NCBI GenBank assembly: GCA_947034895.1
Contig: OX344763.1
Location: 28,643,025-28,707,024, forward strand
From: Rhytidiadelphus loreus
Taxonomy: Eukaryota > Streptophyta > Bryopsida > Hypnales > Hylocomiaceae
Reading direction: 5' to 3'
Length of the DNA: 64,000 nucleotides
Position numbers and translations under genes: made by a program. This document shows, one piece after another, positions 59,560-64,000 of this stretch (its first letter is position 1; every line of letters starts with the position of its first letter). Below the pieces are notes generated by a model. That model was not told the DNA's origin. It ran no database searches and saw only the letters and a list, made by a program, of their open reading frames with translations.

Positions 59560-62412
59560 TCATGCCAAGGATGCATTGTTGCTTTCACCAGCCACGTATG
59601 CATCCACTGACTGTTTGATGATTCCAATTTGTGACTTTGGAATTTTGATTCGAGGATCTGAAGTCCCCGCCTTAATACGGGGCTTCCAAGCTGTCATAAT
59701 GCAATCCGTATGCGTCCAACTTGAGGAAATTGCCTTGTCCTCGCACCATGAATTCCCTTGTTTGGTATCCCACCTTGCATATGTGTCCTCCTGTATGTGT
59801 TGAAAAGATGTAGGGGTCCAATATTGTAGTTGAATTAAATTCACATGCCCTGGATCCGGATTAGGATTCGTAAGTGCTCGAGCAAGCCAAAATGGACGGA
59901 GGTCACCATCAGCAAGACGCACGACAAGAAAGTAACCAGCATATACGTCACGTCCCACACGAAATGAAGGCTGTGGACGGTCACGTCTACGACCCACAAA
60001 GGGTGCATCTTCTGCAAATTCCTCACGCACTGTGCCATCGTCTTGATATTGGTCTTCCTCCTCATTGACGACTATTGAATTCGGCCAGAATCCATCCCGC
60101 AATGTCTCTCACTTTTGAAGAGGTTCGCTTAGAGCACTTCTTACACCTTCCCAATATTTCTTTACTAACTCGTTCTTTCTTCGGAACTCTCCAGATAAAT
60201 CTTGATTAGCCATTGCACCCCAAAGAGCAATGTAACCGTCTAAACCCTTACAAACTTCATCAAAGCATCGCATTTGTTGCGGAGTTAAAGGTAGAGGATT
60301 CCCCCTTGGGACTTTTGGATCCCCATCGGCTGCTTATTTCCACAAGCAAATTCCCCCACCTTCTTTCAGCAACCAATCAATATCAGTACAAAGAATTTTG
60401 TACTGCATGAGAGGCCATCCATTAGAATCCTTGTAAAAATTGAATTGCTGGGCTTGTGAATGACCCTGTAGAGAGTCATCGCCTGTAAGCAAGTATCCTT
60501 CCACAAACCTTTTGAAATCGGGAACCTCCTCAATGAGATGCGGAATGACGGGTTGCGTTTCACAATCCATAAATGACTTCATAAGCCTAGGAACTGTAGG
60601 ATAGTCATTTGTCTTCAATTTACCGCTCCACTGACCAAAAAGAGCATCTATGTCCTCATGAGTGTGTCCAACAATGAGAAAATTGATGAATACTTCACAA
60701 AAAACAGCTCTGTATACAAGTAGAGAGCAAATTGCAAAAACCCAACGATTCTAGTTGTCTCCCAAGGCATTGTCAAGTTGAAGTGTCAATGTTGGTGGAA
60801 GACGTTGGGGCTCAATGACCTCTGTAGGGCGAGGGGGGAGAGATTCTACACAAATCTTTGAGCCTTCTAAAACGGTTTCTGTCAATGCTGAAGGATTATT
60901 GATATCATTCTTCACAAACAATTGACGTGAAGAAACCTTTGGTTCGGACTCTAGGTCCCGCAACAACTTTGCGATGGATCCCACAGTGTGATTGGAGTCC
61001 GTTGGAAAGATGTCCAATCCATAGTGAGCATATCGGACGTCTCCGTGGCCATGAGCAATTATGCCCGTAACTGCAATAGGCATCTTCATGAAGGAATCAG
61101 TCCCTTTGTTCTTGTGAGAGAAATGAGGAGAAGCGGTCTTCGAGTGATCCATTTTGTCATGGATTATGGTGAGAATTTTGTCAGGGAACTTGTCTGACAT
61201 CATGCAATTTGCATAATACAACTCTCTATGTGCTTGTTGGCCTTTAAGGTGGGCCTTCAATTTCTTATCCCAAACTTCGTGCGCTCGCGAATGTGGTGTG
61301 CAAGCACTCCTCAATCACTTGAGCCTATCACAATGACCACATCGAGTGAAACTGTCACCTCGAGTCTTGGGAGCAAATTCTGGAAAAGAAGACCGCCGTA
61401 TGTTGCTCAATCCACTCGTTGAAATGTTCTGCAATTCAAATGTTGAATTCACGTTATTGATCTCCGGCAATGTGTCCCTCCACCTGAAGGCTGATGGTAG
61501 TACCATAGCTGGAACTCTCTCGCCTGATCCAAGGGTCTTCGATTTGTGTGGCATTTGGTCTGCACTATTATCTAGAAGCAAACGAAGTGTCGCTGTCGCT
61601 TGTAGAGTATGTGCCCGTGGCTTCTTCAAGCCACGATTACCATGATGCTCTGGTCGCACATCATTTCTTGCCATGTCCTTGTATCTATAGAAGGTAGCTC
61701 TTGACACTCCATGGATGATGCACCAAGCAGAAGGGCATACTTCACGGCCTGACAAAGTGATCATCTCCCTTCCATGTGTATCATGGTGGATTTGTTTGTG
61801 CACATCCAATAGACGTGACTTATGATTGTATACTCCTCCTTCAATGTGCAATTGCGAACGTACAGTTTGAATTTGCCCACGCGGAAATGGTTGCAAGCAA
61901 TTTTGCTGGCAACAAAGCATGGTAGACACCCCAACGATTGCCTGCGACGTCAGAAGGGCTTCCTTCTTCGGAGGATTCTCAGGTTCATTTCTTTCCCGAG
62001 AACTTTCATAGGAACGAACGCCCGCCCGAATGCGTCGCATGGACGAGCTAGTTGAGGCCCTGAAAATATGAGTTTGTTCGTGGTCATACAAGCTGGCACC
62101 ATTGAGGTAGACCCTCGAAATGGGCCAAGAGTGCATTGACCACATCCAGGACGTTGGAACTTCGGCCTCGCATAACGACTCAGCAATCTGAATTGCAACC
62201 CGGTCGTCACCGAGCGCCTTTCCGTCCATGTTGATAACTAAATCTGCATCGATGCTATGGCAAATCCCATTTGCCACCTCCACTCCAGATTCATTTGTAA
62301 GGGTGACAGATTTCGTAAACCAAGAAGCACGAGGGATACCCTCACAAGGTGCTACACCAAAAGGCAAAGTTGACATCGGAACAACAAACTCAGTTGCAGC
62401 AGGAGGGTCCAT
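59560..62412 (-). pseudogene. DUF7869-type transposon protein, young broken copy
   Basis: One continuous frame of 951 codons from ATG 62412 to the stop at 59560-59562, with four in-frame stops and no frameshift: TGA 61315-61317, TAG 60751-60753, TAA 60334-60336, TGA 60109-60111. Parts in order: an N-terminal acid-protease-unlike domain (VINMDGKALGDDRVAI), Cys motif LCCQQNC, a helix-turn-helix-like stretch (GVSRATFYRYKDMAR), zinc-like FTRCGHCDRL, the core IIHDKMDHSK, IAHGHGDVRYAHYGLDIF, LQLDNALGDN, VGHTHEDIDALFGQW, VIPHLIEEVPDFKRFVEG, then a C-terminal module (FRVGRDVYAGYF, QLQYWTPTSF). Spaced acidic residues suggest an RNase-H-like transposase, which is inference. An acceptor-like CTGTCTGTGCAG just before the ATG hints at a leader intron. 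Confidence 0.8.
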
Positions 62413-62452
62413 GCTGCACAGACAGAGCACCGATTAACTTCTGAATCAAATG

Positions 62453-63208
62453 TATCCTCGAGTTGAGGATAAGTATGCTGGAAAGAAATTAACAAGTAAG
62501 ATCACATAATGAAGAGGAACAAATGCACTCCGTAAAGAATGCAAAGAAATATAACAAATATCTTCAAATAATAGGACCCATTAAGCACCATCCGAACGAT
62601 TGCGCTTCAAAAAGCTTTACAGACAAAGACATTAAAGCAATTTCCACATTTATCTTTGTCACGAGGATAATAAATGAACATCATGCACATGAAAGAATAA
62701 TGAGTGTAATCATACTATAGAAGTATGGAATGAAGAATCTTGCCGTCTTATAACACTATCTACTAAGATAATTATATATCACAGGTCCTAACTACATTTG
62801 TAAAATTATATAGTTTTCTGTACGTCCGAAAGTCTCGATATTCAGTTAGGATTATGATTAGGTTCATGATTAACGTGACATTATCCAATTCTGTCAATTA
62901 TCTTCGTCACGAGGATAATAAATAGAAGACATGCAGTTGAATGGATTCATCCCGTCATCATATCTCAAAGTATCATAACCTTATCTTTGAATCGAAGATA
63001 CTTATGAATATCTAAGGTCTTTACTATATGTATTTTTAACAACATAGTTTATAGTAGGTCTGAAACCCTTGAATCTGATAGGATTATGTCTGGGTGGACA
63101 TATAATTTGACATTATTCAATTATGTCACTTATCCTCGACTGGAGGATATATTTCTCTTAAAACTCGTGTGCATGGTATAATACAGATTATCCTCGAGTC
63201 GAGGATAA
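62453..63208. repeat. Array of TTATCCTCGAGTCGAGGATAA-type palindromes
   Basis: Six copies: 62453-62472, 62651-62670, 62898-62918, 62981-63000, 63130-63149 and 63188-63208 (the last a perfect palindrome around CGAGTCG). They lie directly upstream of the DUF7869-type gene, in its probable leader intron or promoter. Two copies are followed by nearly the same text (aataaat..gaa..catgca), so the repeated unit is longer than the palindrome. Confidence 0.7.
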
Positions 63209-64000
63209 TTTTTGTTGGTTTGTAGTTCTTCTTCCGATATTTACGGCGATAAACCCGGTACATTACATTCCTTCAATACGTGACTAAAATTAAGAGAACT
63301 GCACAATCTCAGTGATGAATACTGAAGACAGGGATTGTTCCAAACCAACGATACTACAGTCCTCTATCACATTCTACATCGTAGATGAAGCGGGCGCAGT
63401 TGTAATGAAAGCCAACATCACATATGAACCTCAACAAAATACAGCAAAGCAAGCCAACACAAAATGCAGCAGAGAAGACTAAATCTAAATGAACTTACGA
63501 GAAAGCCAACGAAACTATTCCGCCTACAGTGGTACTTCGCCAAAGATTGAAACTAAACGGAAGACACGAGTTGAAAGCTAGAGCTGGAGCAATGTTGAAG
63601 AGCACGTGAAGCAGGAAAAGAAGAGAAGAAAGAAAATGAAGAAGTGGACTGACGGACTGCGGTGCTCATAGGGGAGAGACGGCGCAGAAGTGGCGGGAGA
63701 AAAAGAGCGCGAATGGTAACGGAATTTTCAAATTCTAAAAATGTCGGGTTCAGGGGAGGCGTACCTCCTCGGTTTGGGGGTAGTTGACAATCCCATCTTC
63801 TATAAACAGATATGGACTACATTCATGAACAACTTTTCAGTGAAGAAAAAGGAATCTAATATCCTCCCGATGTCCTCACATGTATAGATAGGATGAATGA
63901 TACTTTAGCACCACTTCGGCAGCCGCTTTTTCCTGCGGATTTCGGAATTCGTTGTAAGAAGCACTTTTGGATTTGCTTTTAAGATTTTCGTGGACCCTAC
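63209..64000. other. Upstream flank of the DUF7869-type element
   Basis: No clear gene is seen. At 63680-63705 the minus strand reads TTTTTCTCCCGCCAC, which resembles an E2F-type promoter site and may belong to the promoter of the element at 59.6-62.4 kb. The end of the window is reached before any element border can be recognised. Confidence 0.35.

Overview
The window looks like nuclear DNA of a land plant. It is AT-rich and full of transposon relics. The two intact host genes are plant-like: a mitochondrial [2Fe-2S] ferredoxin (1680-2267, +) and an autophagy PROPPIN of the ATG18 family (54536-56479, -, four coding exons plus an apparent 5'UTR intron). The repeat families (DUF7869-type elements, a MULE-like transposase with a SWIM finger) resemble what I recall from seedless plants such as mosses, liverworts, ferns and lycophytes. 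The species cannot be fixed from the sequence alone.

Layout. 1-1400: diverged repeats. 1680-2267: ferredoxin. 2.3-7.3 kb: AT-rich, no gene seen. 7.35-9.28 kb (+): old DUF7869-type pseudogene. 11113-13551: CACTA-type non-autonomous element with ACT target-site duplication (TSD). About 14.4-35.7 kb: the most interesting block. It holds a long multi-exon gene on the minus strand (about 15.2-26.0 kb), whose product joins a ParB/sulfiredoxin-like domain to a beta-class-ordered DNA-methyltransferase-like fold. Head to head with it, on the plus strand, is a MULE-like transposase gene with a SWIM zinc finger (about 27.0-35.3 kb). Both genes are recently broken, mostly by single nonsense codons. A GC-rich 3.4-kb element (19013-22430, TSD GTATC) sits inside the ParB exon, and a 4.46-kb CACTA element (29359-33819, TSD GAT) sits inside the transposase intron. 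A palindrome of type TCTCGGTACCGAGA recurs in the 5' introns of the ParB gene and outside the 3' ends of both genes. This suggests one composite mobile element of at least 21 kb.

36-36.9 kb: degenerate TTCATCC repeat. 37.0-37.6 kb: C-terminal fragment of a DUF7869-type element. 40.2-41.0 kb: array of CCRATYGG palindromes. 41118-47573: 6.5-kb hAT-like non-autonomous element with 8-bp TSD CACACATT. 49.85-52.1 kb (-): Ty1/copia relic. 52.6-52.84 kb: 56-bp minisatellite. 54.5-57.4 kb: ATG18 gene. 57.8-58.7 kb: dispersed repeat, inverted relative to 48.8-49.3 kb. 59.56-62.41 kb (-): young DUF7869-type pseudogene (one 951-codon frame, four stops) with an upstream array of TTATCCTCGAGTCGAGGATAA-like palindromes to 63.2 kb.

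How the parts fit together. Only ferredoxin and ATG18 look like working host genes. The rest is layered transposon history, which can be read from TSDs, terminal repeats and nested insertions. All exon joins were read by eye from splice signals and codon phase. No database search or computed alignment was possible.
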